A DNA stretch of 64,000 nt from Thalassotalea_F euphylliae (lineage in GTDB: Bacteria; Pseudomonadota; Gammaproteobacteria; Enterobacterales; Alteromonadaceae), in the NCBI RefSeq assembly GCF_042682785.1, contig NZ_JBHUIB010000003.1:186001-250000 (forward strand). Reading direction: 5' to 3'. The position numbers and the translations under genes are program-made. This document shows positions 25,749 through 34,440 of this stretch, one piece after another. How positions within the stretch are numbered: position 1 is the stretch's first letter; each line of letters starts with the position of its first letter. The notes under the pieces are model-generated. The model did no database searches. It was not told where the DNA came from and saw only the letters and a program-made list of their open reading frames with translations.

Positions 25749-27413
25749 TTAGCTTGCTAATAATTCTTCGGCATTTTGCAAACTAGAGTCGGTAATTGTG
25801 TTTCCTGCCAATAGTCGTGCAATCTCTTGGACGCGAGAAGCCTCACTTAGTTCCGTTACGGTAGTTTCAGTTTGCTCGCCGTCCGTCAGTTTTGCGACGA
25901 AGAGCTGTTGATGCCCCTTACTGGCAACTTGTGGTAAATGTGTTACACAAATAACTTGTGTATTTACGCCTAGTTGTTTGAGTTTGTTACCTACCATGGT
26001 AGCGGTTGGTCCACTGATACCCACGTCGACTTCGTCGAAAATAAGTGTTGGTGTAATCACTTTATCAGACAAAATTACTTGCATAGCTAAACTGATTCTT
26101 GATAACTCACCACCTGATGCAACTTTATGCATCGCGTCTGGTGCTTGCCCAGGGTTAATACTGACATTAAAACAGACATCATCTATGCCTGATGCATTGA
26201 GTGAATCTGTAGACTGTTTCGATATAGATACTTCAAATACACCGTGCTCCATATTCAGTTCACGGATACTATCAGTGATTGCTTCACTCAATTTCTTAGC
26301 GGCGGTAGCTCGAGATGAAGAGAGTGTCTCTGCGGCGTCAAGGTAATGTTGCTTGGTGTGTGCGATGTCTAGGTGTAAACTTTCTAAACGGGTCTTGTCA
26401 GTCGAAATAGCCGCTAATTCCGCAGCAAGCTCTGCATGACATTCATGTAGTTTTTCGGGGGCCACTTGATGTTTTTTAGCTAGTTGAATGGCAGTAGAGT
26501 ACCTCTCTTCAAGCAAGCTAAAAGTCTCTGGATCAAGTTCTAGCTTATCATGATAGTGACGCAAATCGTTGTTGGCTTCCTCAAGCTGGACGAGTGATTC
26601 ATTAATGATGTCGGCTATATTTGACAGCTCTTGATCATAATCTGCTAACGAAGAGAGTGAATCATGACTCTTACGAAGTAAATCTAACGCATTGGCGTGT
26701 TCGTCTTGTGACATCCAGTGCAAGCTTTGCAGAGTGTCCGACAATATTTGTTGGCTATGAGAATAACGTTTGTAATCTGCCTCTAGCGTTTCAAATTCAT
26801 CCGCTTGAATGGCAAACTCATCAAGTTCATTCACTTGGTATTCGATCAGTTGCTGGCGAGCTTCTCGTTCTTGTTGCGATTTAATTAGCGCTTCAAGCTC
26901 CGACTTTTGTTGGCGGTACTGTTTATAGTAAAACTTGACGGCATCTAGGTGTTCATGATGGCTGGCGAACTCGTCTAGCATCCGCAATTGCTCGCTTGCT
27001 TTGGTTATCAACTGGTGATCGTGCTGACCGTGAATGCTGATAAGTTGTTGGCCAATTTCTTTTAGTTGTGCAAGTGGTACCTGGCTGCCGTTAATATACG
27101 CTTTAGAGCGACCTTCAGCGGATACAACTCGGCGCAATATACACTCATTGCCATCATCTAAGTCGTTATTTTCAAGCCAGTGTTTTGCATTAGGTATAGT
27201 TGTTAAATCAAATGTCGCGGCTAAATCTGTTTTTTTTGCGCCTGTGCGCACTACATTTGTTGTTGCTCGCTGGCCGAGACATAAGCCTAGTGCATCTATC
27301 GCAATAGATTTACCAGCACCTGTTTCACCAGTAATTGTCGTCATGCCTGATTGCCAATCAATATCGAGTGACTTAACAATAGCGAAATTTTGAACGGTTA
27401 ATTGAAGTAACAT
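25749..27413 (-). CDS. recN: DNA repair ATPase RecN
   Basis: An SMC-like ATPase that holds DNA ends or sister chromatids together during double-strand-break repair. I start at 27413 (MLLQLTVQNFAIVKSL), giving 554 residues, the family size; a longer frame from 27473 would start upstream of the SOS box and is rejected. Walker A is GETGAGKS (about 30-37), the middle is a long coiled coil (about 150-360), the signature is ASGGELSRISLAMQV, and Walker B is PTLIFDEVDVGISG. A consensus-like LexA site lies 25 bases before the start, so it is SOS-induced. nadK is upstream on the same strand, bamE downstream. Confidence 0.97.
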   Translation of the reverse strand: MLLQLTVQNFAIVKSLDIDWQSGMTTITGETGAGKSIAIDALGLCLGQRATTNVVRTGAKKTDLAATFDLTTIPNAKHWLENNDLDDGNECILRRVVSAEGRSKAYINGSQVPLAQLKEIGQQLISIHGQHDHQLITKASEQLRMLDEFASHHEHLDAVKFYYKQYRQQKSELEALIKSQQEREARQQLIEYQVNELDEFAIQADEFETLEADYKRYSHSQQILSDTLQSLHWMSQDEHANALDLLRKSHDSLSSLADYDQELSNIADIINESLVQLEEANNDLRHYHDKLELDPETFSLLEERYSTAIQLAKKHQVAPEKLHECHAELAAELAAISTDKTRLESLHLDIAHTKQHYLDAAETLSSSRATAAKKLSEAITDSIRELNMEHGVFEVSISKQSTDSLNASGIDDVCFNVSINPGQAPDAMHKVASGGELSRISLAMQVILSDKVITPTLIFDEVDVGISGPTATMVGNKLKQLGVNTQVICVTHLPQVASKGHQQLFVAKLTDGEQTETTVTELSEASRVQEIARLLAGNTITDSSLQNAEELLAS

Positions 27414-27437
27414 GTCGTTTAATGCGTAAATTACCTT

Positions 27438-27457
27438 TACTGGTAATTTATACAGTA
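27438..27457 (-). promoter_or_regulatory. LexA (SOS) box of recN
   Basis: TACTGGTAATTTATACAGTA, a CTG-N10-CAG match to the gammaproteobacterial LexA consensus, 25 bases upstream of the recN start codon. RecN is a classic strongly induced SOS gene. Confidence 0.92.
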
Positions 27458-27507
27458 AAAAATGTTTAGGCAAGTATTTTTATTGAGCAATTACTAATAG
27501 ATTGAAA

Positions 27508-28389
27508 TTAGTAAAGTTTATTACCCCAGCTCAATTTAGTTCGTAGCACATTAAAGTAATTGTGATCCAAAGGATGTATCAACCTCAACGTATACGGGCT
27601 TTTCTTGATGATTACTTGGTCGCCTGGCATTACCGCTAATATAACGTGCCCGTCACAGCTTACCTGAAGGTTCTCATAGTTTTCATTCGCCAAAACAAGT
27701 TTTATCTCACTATCACCATCGACGACAATTGGCCTACTGGTCAATGTATGTGGAAACATCGGTACGAGTGACAGCGCATTTAGCGTTGGCGTTAATATAG
27801 GGCCGCCGGCAGACATTGAGTAGGCTGTTGACCCCGTCGGTGTAGATACGATTAAACCGTCAGAGCGTTGGCTGAACATAAAAGAGTTATCAATATAGAC
27901 TTCAAACTCAATCATGTTTGCGACTTTACCCGCGTGAAGTACTGCTTCATTGACCGCGGCATTAGAGCTTTTCAGTTTTCCATGTCGATAAACTTCTGCT
28001 TCTATAATGAAGCGCTGTTCGCTGCGAGATTCGCCCCGTAAAATAGCTTCTAGCGGAGGAATAACATCTTGTGGCGGTAGGTCAGTCAAGAAGCCTAGGT
28101 TGCCTCGGTTCACGCCAATTACACCAATATGATAGCCCGAAAGTACCCGAGCCGCGCCTAGCATGTAACCGTCTCCACCGACGACAATGGCTAACTCTGC
28201 CAATTCGCCGATATCAGTAAGGGACTGAATGTTGATATTGTCAAAAGCTAATGATTTGGCTACTGAGCGCTCAACAATCACTTCATAGCCTTCCTGCGTG
28301 AGGAATTCGTATAAAGTAGTAATGGTTGAACTGGCACCTTCGTGATTAGGTTTCCCAATTAAACCAATAGTTTGATACAAGCGACCCAT
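27508..28389 (-). CDS. nadK: NAD kinase
   Basis: Makes NADP from NAD and ATP. 293 residues. The catalytic motif GGDGYMLGAARVL (about 72-85) and the glycine-rich substrate loop STPTGSTAYSMSAGGPI (about 180) are both intact. It is followed by recN and divergent from grpE, the same arrangement as in E. coli. The 94-base spacer to recN contains the LexA box, so recN has its own promoter. AGAGG precedes the ATG at moderate spacing. Confidence 0.97.
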   Translation of the reverse strand: MGRLYQTIGLIGKPNHEGASSTITTLYEFLTQEGYEVIVERSVAKSLAFDNINIQSLTDIGELAELAIVVGGDGYMLGAARVLSGYHIGVIGVNRGNLGFLTDLPPQDVIPPLEAILRGESRSEQRFIIEAEVYRHGKLKSSNAAVNEAVLHAGKVANMIEFEVYIDNSFMFSQRSDGLIVSTPTGSTAYSMSAGGPILTPTLNALSLVPMFPHTLTSRPIVVDGDSEIKLVLANENYENLQVSCDGHVILAVMPGDQVIIKKSPYTLRLIHPLDHNYFNVLRTKLSWGNKLY

Positions 28390-28484
28390 TGCTGTTTTAA
28401 CCTCTGATTGTTTACCAAGGGCAGTGTCTCTCTTTATTTTTCCGTTGTAAAGCCAGTGAAATAAGAAATCTTATGGTTTTTGTG

Positions 28485-28513
28485 CTTGAAACCTTAATTC
28501 TAATCCCCATAAT
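28485..28513 (+). promoter_or_regulatory. Sigma-32 heat-shock promoter of grpE
   Basis: CTTGAAA (28485-28491), 13-base spacer, CCCCATAAT (28505-28513), an almost perfect match to the heat-shock consensus. It lies 31 bases before the ATG chosen for grpE and rules out the longer frame starting at 28473. Confidence 0.93.
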
Positions 28514-28544
28514 TAGCTCAATTGCGAATTATCAGGAGATTTTC

Positions 28545-29165
28545 ATGACAACAGAGTCAAACGAAAATAAGACGGCAGAAGAGATTGCCGCTGAAGAAAT
28601 CATTGCTCAAGCTGAAGAGCAAGTTGAAGAGAAACTAGACGCTGCTGCTGAATCAATTAGCGAAGAACAGCAAAAAATTAATGAATTAGAGTTAGCGCTA
28701 GCAGCGGCACAAGCAACTGTTGCCGATCAAAAAGACTCTGTAATTCGTGCAAAAGCTGAAGTAGATAACGTTCGCCGCCGCAGTGCGCAAGACGTGGAAA
28801 AAGCGCGCAAGTTTGCGTTAGAAAAATTCGCGGGTGATTTGTTACCAGTCGTAGACAACTTAGAGCGCGCTATTGCTAGCTTTGATCGTGAAGACGAAGC
28901 ACAAAAAGCAATGCTTGAAGGTGTTGAGTTGACATTGCAAAGCTTTCTTTCAACGCTAGAGAAATTCGAGGTTAAAGCGATTGACCCGCAAGACCAACCA
29001 TTTAACCCTGAATTACATCAAGCAATGTCAATGCAGGAAGTTGAAGGTGTACCAGCAAATACCGTTATTGCAGTGATGCAAAAAGGTTACGAGTTGAATG
29101 GCCGCTTGATTCGCCCTGCAATGGTAATGGTATCTAAAGCATCAAGTGTAGATACGACTGCATAA
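28545..29165 (+). CDS. grpE: GrpE nucleotide exchange factor
   Basis: Drives ADP release from DnaK. I start at 28545 (MTTESNENKT), preceded by CAGGAGA; this gives 206 residues and places the start after the sigma-32 promoter. The acidic N-terminal tail runs into a long coiled coil (about 40-100), then the signature VRRRSAQDVEKARKFALEKFAGDLLPVVDNLERA and the beta-domain FNPELHQAMSMQEVEG to GYELNGRLIRPAMVMVSK. All landmarks are normal. Followed by a terminator and then dnaK with its own heat-shock promoter. Confidence 0.97.
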   Translation: MTTESNENKTAEEIAAEEIIAQAEEQVEEKLDAAAESISEEQQKINELELALAAAQATVADQKDSVIRAKAEVDNVRRRSAQDVEKARKFALEKFAGDLLPVVDNLERAIASFDREDEAQKAMLEGVELTLQSFLSTLEKFEVKAIDPQDQPFNPELHQAMSMQEVEGVPANTVIAVMQKGYELNGRLIRPAMVMVSKASSVDTTA

Positions 29166-29188
29166 GATAATGTTGATATTATTGAGTG

Positions 29189-29214
29189 AAAAGCCGAGCA
29201 GATGCTCGGCTTTT
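29189..29214 (+). terminator. Intrinsic terminator of grpE
   Basis: An 11-bp stem around GCCGAGC / GCTCGGC with an AGAT loop and a T-run, 23 bases after the grpE stop. Confidence 0.92.
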
Positions 29215-29401
29215 TTGTGCCTGCGTGTTTGCTTAACTAGCGTTGTACGTAGTTAGGGTATAAATCGTTTTGTCACTTTTTGTACAAAGTGCTCAATGCT
29301 TGCGAATTATCAGCAATAATTGTGCTGTGAGCCATGGATAACGCCGTGAATAGTAAATTTCATAAAATTGAAAAACTTTTTACATTTTTTTCGTTTTCGC
29401 C

Positions 29402-29430
29402 ATTGAAATGTCATTTCCCACCCCCATAAA
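29402..29430 (+). promoter_or_regulatory. Sigma-32 heat-shock promoter of dnaK
   Basis: ATTGAAA (29402-29408), 13-base spacer, CCCCATAAA (29422-29430). Same spacing as the grpE promoter. It ends 52 bases before the dnaK start. The rest of the 29215-29482 spacer shows nothing else I can name. Confidence 0.88.
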
Positions 29431-29482
29431 TCAAGTCAACTAAGTAATAAACGAATGTTTACAAATTTCGGAGATCCTAGCG

Positions 29483-31408
29483 ATGGGCAAAATTATCGGT
29501 ATTGACCTAGGGACAACTAACTCATGTGTAGCTGTTCTTGATGGTGACAGTGTACGTGTTATTGAAAATGCAGAAGGTGATCGTACAACGCCTTCTATTA
29601 TCGCTTACACAGAAGAAGGCGAGACGTTAGTTGGCCAACCAGCAAAACGTCAAGCGGTAACCAACCCTAAAAACACTTTATTCGCGATCAAGCGTTTGAT
29701 TGGTCGTCGTTTCGAAGACAAAGAAGTACAACGTGACATCGACATCATGCCTTTCGGTATTAAGAAAGCAGACAATGGTGATGCATGGGTAGAAGCAAAA
29801 GGCGAAAAAATGGCGCCACCACAAGTTTCTGCCGAAGTGCTTAAGAAAATGAAGAAAACTGCAGAAGACTACTTAGGTGAGTCTGTAACTGAAGCAGTTA
29901 TCACTGTGCCTGCATACTTCAACGATTCACAGCGTCAAGCAACCAAAGATGCTGGTCGTATCGCTGGGTTAGATGTTAAGCGTATTATCAACGAGCCTAC
30001 AGCTGCTGCCCTTGCTTACGGTATGGATAAGCAAAAAGGTGAAAAAGTTGTAGCGGTATACGACCTTGGTGGTGGTACATTCGATATCTCAATCATTGAG
30101 ATTGATGAAGTAGAAGGCGAGCACACGTTTGAAGTACTAGCGACAAATGGTGACACGCACTTAGGTGGTGAAGATTTCGATAACCGTCTAATCAACTACT
30201 TAGTAGATGAGTTCAAGAAAGACCAAGGTATCGATCTTAAAAACGACGCACTTGCTATGCAACGTGTTAAAGAAGCGGCAGAAAAAGCGAAATGTGAGCT
30301 TTCTTCAGCACAGCAAACAGATGTTAACTTACCATACGTAACAGCTGATGCGACTGGTCCTAAGCACATGAACATCAAAGTGACGCGTGCAAAGTTAGAA
30401 TCATTAGTTGAAGACATGGTTAAAGCAACACTAGAGCCGTTAAAAACTGCTTTAGCTGATGCTGACTTATCAACGTCTGACGTGACTGACGTTATCTTGG
30501 TTGGTGGTCAAACACGTATGCCTCTAGTACAGAAAGTTGTTACTGATTTCTTCGGTAAAGAGCCACGTAAAGACGTTAACCCTGACGAAGCGGTAGCATC
30601 AGGTGCTGCGGTACAAGCAGGTGTACTTGCTGGTGACGTAACTGACGTTCTTCTTCTAGATGTTACTCCATTATCTCTAGGTATTGAGACAATGGGCGGC
30701 GTGATGACAAAAGTTATCGACAAGAACACAACGATACCTACTAAGCAATCGCAAACGTTCTCTACAGCTGAAGACAACCAAGCTGCGGTAACGGTTCATG
30801 TATTACAAGGTGAGCGTAAGCAAGCTGGCGCTAACAAATCATTAGGTCAGTTCAACCTAGAAGGTATAGACCCTGCACCACGTGGCATGCCACAAATCGA
30901 AGTAACTTTCGATATCGATGCGGATGGTATCTTGCACGTGTCTGCGAAAGACAAGAACACGGGTAAAGAGCAGAAGATCACAATCAAAGCGTCTTCTGGT
31001 TTATCAGATGATGAAGTAGAGCAAATGGTACGTGACGCAGAAGCGAATGCTGATGCTGATGCTAAGTTTGAAGAACTAGTGACTGCACGTAACCAAGCTG
31101 ATGGCATCATCCACGCAACGAAAACTCAAGTAACAGAAGCGGGTGATGATTTACCAGCTGAAGACAAAGAGAAGATTGAAGCAGCAATCGCTGAGTTAGA
31201 AGAAGCGATTAAAGGCGATGACAAAGCAGCGATTGAAGCTAAGCAACAAGCATTAATGGAAGCATCTGCGAAATTAATGGAAATTGCTCAAGCGAAAGCG
31301 CAAGCGCAAGGTGGTGCGGCTCCTGAAGGTGCAGCTCCTGAAGCAGATGCAGCGCCAGCTGACGACGTAGTTGACGCGGAGTTTGAGGAAGTTAAGGACG
31401 ACAAGTAA
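29483..31408 (+). CDS. dnaK: Chaperone DnaK (Hsp70)
   Basis: ATP-dependent Hsp70 that binds exposed hydrophobic segments, working with DnaJ and GrpE. 641 residues. It opens with the phosphate loop GKIIGIDLGTTNSCVAV, has the second nucleotide motif VYDLGGGTFDISI, the VILVGGQTRMPLVQ motif, the linker DVLLLDVTPLSLGIETMGG, and ends with the conserved acidic tail closing in EEVKDDK. An Ala/Gly/Pro-rich stretch precedes the tail. A GGAG ribosome-binding site and a sigma-32 promoter are upstream. A long inverted repeat separates it from dnaJ. Confidence 0.99.
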   Translation: MGKIIGIDLGTTNSCVAVLDGDSVRVIENAEGDRTTPSIIAYTEEGETLVGQPAKRQAVTNPKNTLFAIKRLIGRRFEDKEVQRDIDIMPFGIKKADNGDAWVEAKGEKMAPPQVSAEVLKKMKKTAEDYLGESVTEAVITVPAYFNDSQRQATKDAGRIAGLDVKRIINEPTAAALAYGMDKQKGEKVVAVYDLGGGTFDISIIEIDEVEGEHTFEVLATNGDTHLGGEDFDNRLINYLVDEFKKDQGIDLKNDALAMQRVKEAAEKAKCELSSAQQTDVNLPYVTADATGPKHMNIKVTRAKLESLVEDMVKATLEPLKTALADADLSTSDVTDVILVGGQTRMPLVQKVVTDFFGKEPRKDVNPDEAVASGAAVQAGVLAGDVTDVLLLDVTPLSLGIETMGGVMTKVIDKNTTIPTKQSQTFSTAEDNQAAVTVHVLQGERKQAGANKSLGQFNLEGIDPAPRGMPQIEVTFDIDADGILHVSAKDKNTGKEQKITIKASSGLSDDEVEQMVRDAEANADADAKFEELVTARNQADGIIHATKTQVTEAGDDLPAEDKEKIEAAIAELEEAIKGDDKAAIEAKQQALMEASAKLMEIAQAKAQAQGGAAPEGAAPEADAAPADDVVDAEFEEVKDDK

Positions 31409-31417
31409 GTCGGACTT

Positions 31418-31521
31418 GCAAATTGTCGCAGTAAAGCATAATAGCTGCGTTGGAAACGGTTACATAGAAGTCTATGCTCCCTTTTCCCGCCTTGCGCTAA
31501 TGTCTTACTGCATTAATTTGC
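31418..31521. repeat. 104-bp imperfect inverted repeat between dnaK and dnaJ
   Basis: The ends are GCAAATT (31418-31424) and AATTTGC (31515-31521). Inside, GCAGTAA pairs with TTACTGC, GGAAA with TTTCC, and the centre is a perfect CATAG-AAGT-CTATG hairpin (31463-31476). Intervening bases are partly mismatched. In RNA it would fold into one long hairpin. It starts nine bases after the dnaK stop codon and resembles the non-coding palindromic or MITE-like units scattered in marine gammaproteobacteria. Only one copy is in this window. Confidence 0.7.
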
Positions 31522-31549
31522 TAAGCCCTTAGGCTTGATTTCAAAGTAG

Positions 31550-31576
31550 AGAAAGCGTCGTTTATCGGCGCTTTCT
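31550..31576 (+). other. Attenuator-like hairpin upstream of dnaJ
   Basis: AGAAAGCG / CGCTTTCT, an 8-bp stem with an 11-base loop that can partly pair. It is followed only by TATG, so at best a partial terminator that would lower dnaJ relative to dnaK. Confidence 0.45.
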
Positions 31577-31689
31577 TATGTTAAAGAATCCAGAAAAATA
31601 AGTGTTGAGCGTTAATTTCTTTGGTGGCTTACAAGCCAGTAAACAAATTAATTTTCGAATCATTGAAGTAACTGTAAAGAATTAAAGCT

Positions 31690-32829
31690 ATGTCAAAACG
31701 TGATTATTATGAGTTGTTAGGCGTTTCAAAAGATGCGTCAGAACGTGACATTAAAAAGGCTTATAAGCGCCTTGCGATGAAGTATCACCCAGATCGCACG
31801 CAAGGTGACAAAGAGAAAGAAGAAACCTTTAAGCAAATAAAAGAAGCTTATGAGGTATTAAACGACGACCAAAAACGTGCAGCTTACGACCAATATGGTC
31901 ATGCAGCCTTTGAACAAGGTGGCATGGGCGGTGGCGGTTTCGGCGGCGGTGGTGCTGATTTTGGCGATATTTTCGGCGACGTATTCGGCGACATCTTTGG
32001 TGGCGGTCGTCGTGGTGGCGGTGGCTCTCGAGCTCGTCGTGGTAGCGACTTACGCTACAACCTTGAAATGTCGCTAGAAGAAGCGGTTAAAGGTAAATCA
32101 GTAGAAATCAAAGTACCTACTTACGTTAGTTGTGAGCCATGCGATGGTAGCGGCGCGAAAAAAGGTACGTCAGCTAAAACATGTCCTACATGTCATGGCC
32201 ATGGCCAGGTTCAAATGCGTCAAGGTTTGTTTGCTGTGCAGCAAACCTGTCCGACATGTGGTGGACAAGGCAAAGTTATTTCGGACCCTTGTAATGCATG
32301 TCATGGTCAAGGTCGTGTTCAGAAAACAAAAACCCTAAATGCTAAGATCCCTGCAGGTGTTGATACGGGCGATCGTATTCGTTTGGCCGGCGAAGGTGAA
32401 GCAGGCGAGCATGGCGCACCAGCAGGTGATTTGTATGTTCAAGTGAACGTAAAAGAGCACCCAATTTTCGTGCGTGATGAAAATCACCTTTACTGTGAAG
32501 TGCCTATTAGCTTTGCAACGGCTGCATTAGGCGGCGATATCGAAGTACCGACGCTTGACGGTAAAGTAAAACTTAAGGTGCCGAAAGAGACGCAAACGGG
32601 CAAAATGTTCCGTCTTCGAGGCAAAGGCGTTAAGTCTGTGCGTAGCTCAGGTCCAGGTGACTTGATGTGTAAAGTTGTGGTTGAAACACCGGTTAACTTA
32701 ACGGGCGATCAAGTTGAATTGCTTCGTCAGTTAGACTCTAAAATGGAAGCAAGCAGCAAGAAACACAGCCCGAAAGAAACAGGTTTCTTCGATGGTGTGA
32801 AAAAATTCTTTGACGACTTAAAAAGCTAA
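31690..32829 (+). CDS. dnaJ: Co-chaperone DnaJ (Hsp40, class I)
   Basis: Delivers substrates to DnaK and triggers its ATPase. 379 residues, full class I layout: J domain with H33-P34-D35, Gly/Phe-rich linker (about 75-120), four zinc-binding repeats (CEPCDGSG, CPTCHGHG, CPTCGGQG, CNACHGQG), then the two C-terminal client-binding barrels and the dimer segment. No sigma-32 site is visible in the 281-base spacer from dnaK, so it is probably read from the dnaK promoter through the hairpins. Terminator 41 bases after the stop. Confidence 0.98.
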   Translation: MSKRDYYELLGVSKDASERDIKKAYKRLAMKYHPDRTQGDKEKEETFKQIKEAYEVLNDDQKRAAYDQYGHAAFEQGGMGGGGFGGGGADFGDIFGDVFGDIFGGGRRGGGGSRARRGSDLRYNLEMSLEEAVKGKSVEIKVPTYVSCEPCDGSGAKKGTSAKTCPTCHGHGQVQMRQGLFAVQQTCPTCGGQGKVISDPCNACHGQGRVQKTKTLNAKIPAGVDTGDRIRLAGEGEAGEHGAPAGDLYVQVNVKEHPIFVRDENHLYCEVPISFATAALGGDIEVPTLDGKVKLKVPKETQTGKMFRLRGKGVKSVRSSGPGDLMCKVVVETPVNLTGDQVELLRQLDSKMEASSKKHSPKETGFFDGVKKFFDDLKS

Positions 32830-32870
32830 AACTTCTACCTAAATTTTTAAGTTTTTAATCACTATTTTTA

Positions 32871-32896
32871 AATCCCGCTTTTGGCGGGATTTTTGT
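32871..32896 (+). terminator. Intrinsic terminator of dnaJ
   Basis: An 8-bp stem (AATCCCGC / GCGGGATT) with a five-base loop and a following T-run. Confidence 0.88.
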
Positions 32897-32963
32897 TTTT
32901 ACGATAAAAAACATTACAGTAGTAGTGGAGTGTTATATTTTTATTTTTAAAAGGAATGGTTAA

Positions 32964-33680
32964 TTGATTCGAGCTACTTTGATTTTTGCTTCTGGACTCA
33001 TAGTCGGTGGTGTAGGTGTATTTACGTGGTTAAAAAGTGATTATGCGCCTGTTGATTCGCTTGTCGTGATAAAGCCTATTGAATTAGCCCCTAATGCTTC
33101 TGTTGCTGATGACTCCAATGGTGGCACTGCAACGATAATCGTAGAGTCAAATGACAAGGAAAAAATTGCACAACTAGAAGAGGAAGTGTTTCAGTTAAAA
33201 ATGGAAGTAGTTAAAGCTAAACAACATGCCAACGACGCTATAGCTGAAATGCGAACTGCACAAAATAATCGACTTAAGCAAACCGTTAAAGCCAAGGTGG
33301 CGGTTAATTATGATGACTTATTAGGAACAATTTCTGAGCCATTTGCAACAAAGGTTTACGAGTTAAATGGTGGTATGGCCGAAACCTTTATGGATTACTA
33401 TGAGCAAGAGCAAAATAGTGATTGGGCCTATGATTTAGAATACAAAATCAAAGATGCCATAACCATGCATGAGCAAGGTATTAATGTCAGGCTTGAATCA
33501 GTCATCTGTAAAACGTCAATCTGTGAAGTGAGAGGTTTTCAAACTGATGTCTCTGTGTGGATGAAAATAGGTCGCGATATTATGTCAGAATCTTGGTGGC
33601 CATTTGTTAACAGTAATTCAACGAACCATTCTGACCCAGAATACGGTGATTATTTTTATGTATTATTGAGTACAGAATAA
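32964..33680 (+). CDS. Membrane-anchored protein of unknown function with coiled coil
   Basis: 238 residues. The start is TTG at 32964, preceded by AAAGGAATGG; no ATG suits. A membrane segment (about 5-23) is followed by a 20-residue linker and a coiled coil (about 55-95, EEEVFQLKMEVVKAKQHANDA). The C-terminal 130 residues form a compact domain with two nearby cysteines (VICKTSICEVRGF), probably a disulfide, and an aromatic end (WWPFVNS; DYFYVLL). A periplasmic orientation is likely because of the cysteine pair. I do not recognise the family. The next gene, also exported, begins 52 bases later. Confidence 0.7.
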   Translation: MIRATLIFASGLIVGGVGVFTWLKSDYAPVDSLVVIKPIELAPNASVADDSNGGTATIIVESNDKEKIAQLEEEVFQLKMEVVKAKQHANDAIAEMRTAQNNRLKQTVKAKVAVNYDDLLGTISEPFATKVYELNGGMAETFMDYYEQEQNSDWAYDLEYKIKDAITMHEQGINVRLESVICKTSICEVRGFQTDVSVWMKIGRDIMSESWWPFVNSNSTNHSDPEYGDYFYVLLSTE

Positions 33681-33732
33681 TAATGGTCTTTGAACTAGAA
33701 TTTACCTGAATAGTAGAAAGATAAGGTTTCAA

Positions 33733-34404
33733 ATGTTTAAAAAGTGTTGTGCGACAGGTCTTGCATTGCTACTGAGCTTTTTTGTTTCTGCGGAAGAGGA
33801 AGCACCACCTCCACCTTTAGATCCCGCCTATGAAGGCATACATGGTATGGCATTAATGCAAAAAGGATCTACGGTCTTTGCCTCACATATGCCAATGTAT
33901 ACTAAGCCACACAATGTTCAACTATTGTATAAGCTGGCCGTAAAAGACGTGAATTTACTGCAAGTGGTACGCGATAATCCGTTAGTAACGTTTAAGCCAG
34001 AAACCTTTAATTTGCAGCGCCTGATGCGTGGTGAAGAATTAGCTGTCGTCGGTGATGTTTATATTGGTCATTTTGAGCGTCAAGGAATGGCGGTTTATCA
34101 AGGAGTCACCTTGACGTTTGATAAACAGCTCTTTTTGCGCGAAATTAATGAGCCGGAAGCATCTAGTCGAATTCAGGAATATTCATCTGTATCTTATAAC
34201 AGTAAAAACGACCGGCTATACATACATCATATCCAGCAAAAACCAAGTTATGATCACATATTGCATATCGACTTAGATGCGAGTTGTCCAACCAAAATTG
34301 CGACGTCTTCTGCAGTACCTAGTCAAGATGAAATTCATCGTCGCTTTATCAATTGCGGTACGATGCGCCCTATGTATTATGAAACCCAAGACTTTGCAAA
34401 ATAA
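33733..34404 (+). CDS. Exported protein of unknown function
   Basis: 223 residues. Signal peptide about 1-20 (MFKKCCATGLALLLSFFVSA) followed by EEEAPPPPLDP, an acidic-proline start of the mature chain. The body is beta-rich, with IHGMALMQKGSTVFASHMPMYTKPHNVQL near the start and VVGDVYIGHFERQGMAVYQG in the middle. Two cysteines occur late (ASCPTK and INCGTM), about 28 residues apart. The histidine-rich early segment could bind metal, but this is a guess. The family is unknown to me. It may be cotranscribed with the preceding gene. Confidence 0.7.
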   Translation: MFKKCCATGLALLLSFFVSAEEEAPPPPLDPAYEGIHGMALMQKGSTVFASHMPMYTKPHNVQLLYKLAVKDVNLLQVVRDNPLVTFKPETFNLQRLMRGEELAVVGDVYIGHFERQGMAVYQGVTLTFDKQLFLREINEPEASSRIQEYSSVSYNSKNDRLYIHHIQQKPSYDHILHIDLDASCPTKIATSSAVPSQDEIHRRFINCGTMRPMYYETQDFAK

Positions 34405-34440
34405 GTATGCGATTAATACATGTGAGGGTTAACCTGCAGG

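Noticed and set aside
27414..27473. N-terminal extension of recN
   Set aside because: It would start upstream of the LexA box and lacks a ribosome-binding site; family length fits the start at 27413.
28473..28544. N-terminal extension of grpE
   Set aside because: The sigma-32 promoter lies inside it, so it cannot be translated from the heat-shock transcript.
30196..31110. Several minus-strand open frames inside dnaK
   Set aside because: Codon-bias shadows of a highly expressed gene; no start signals or domains.
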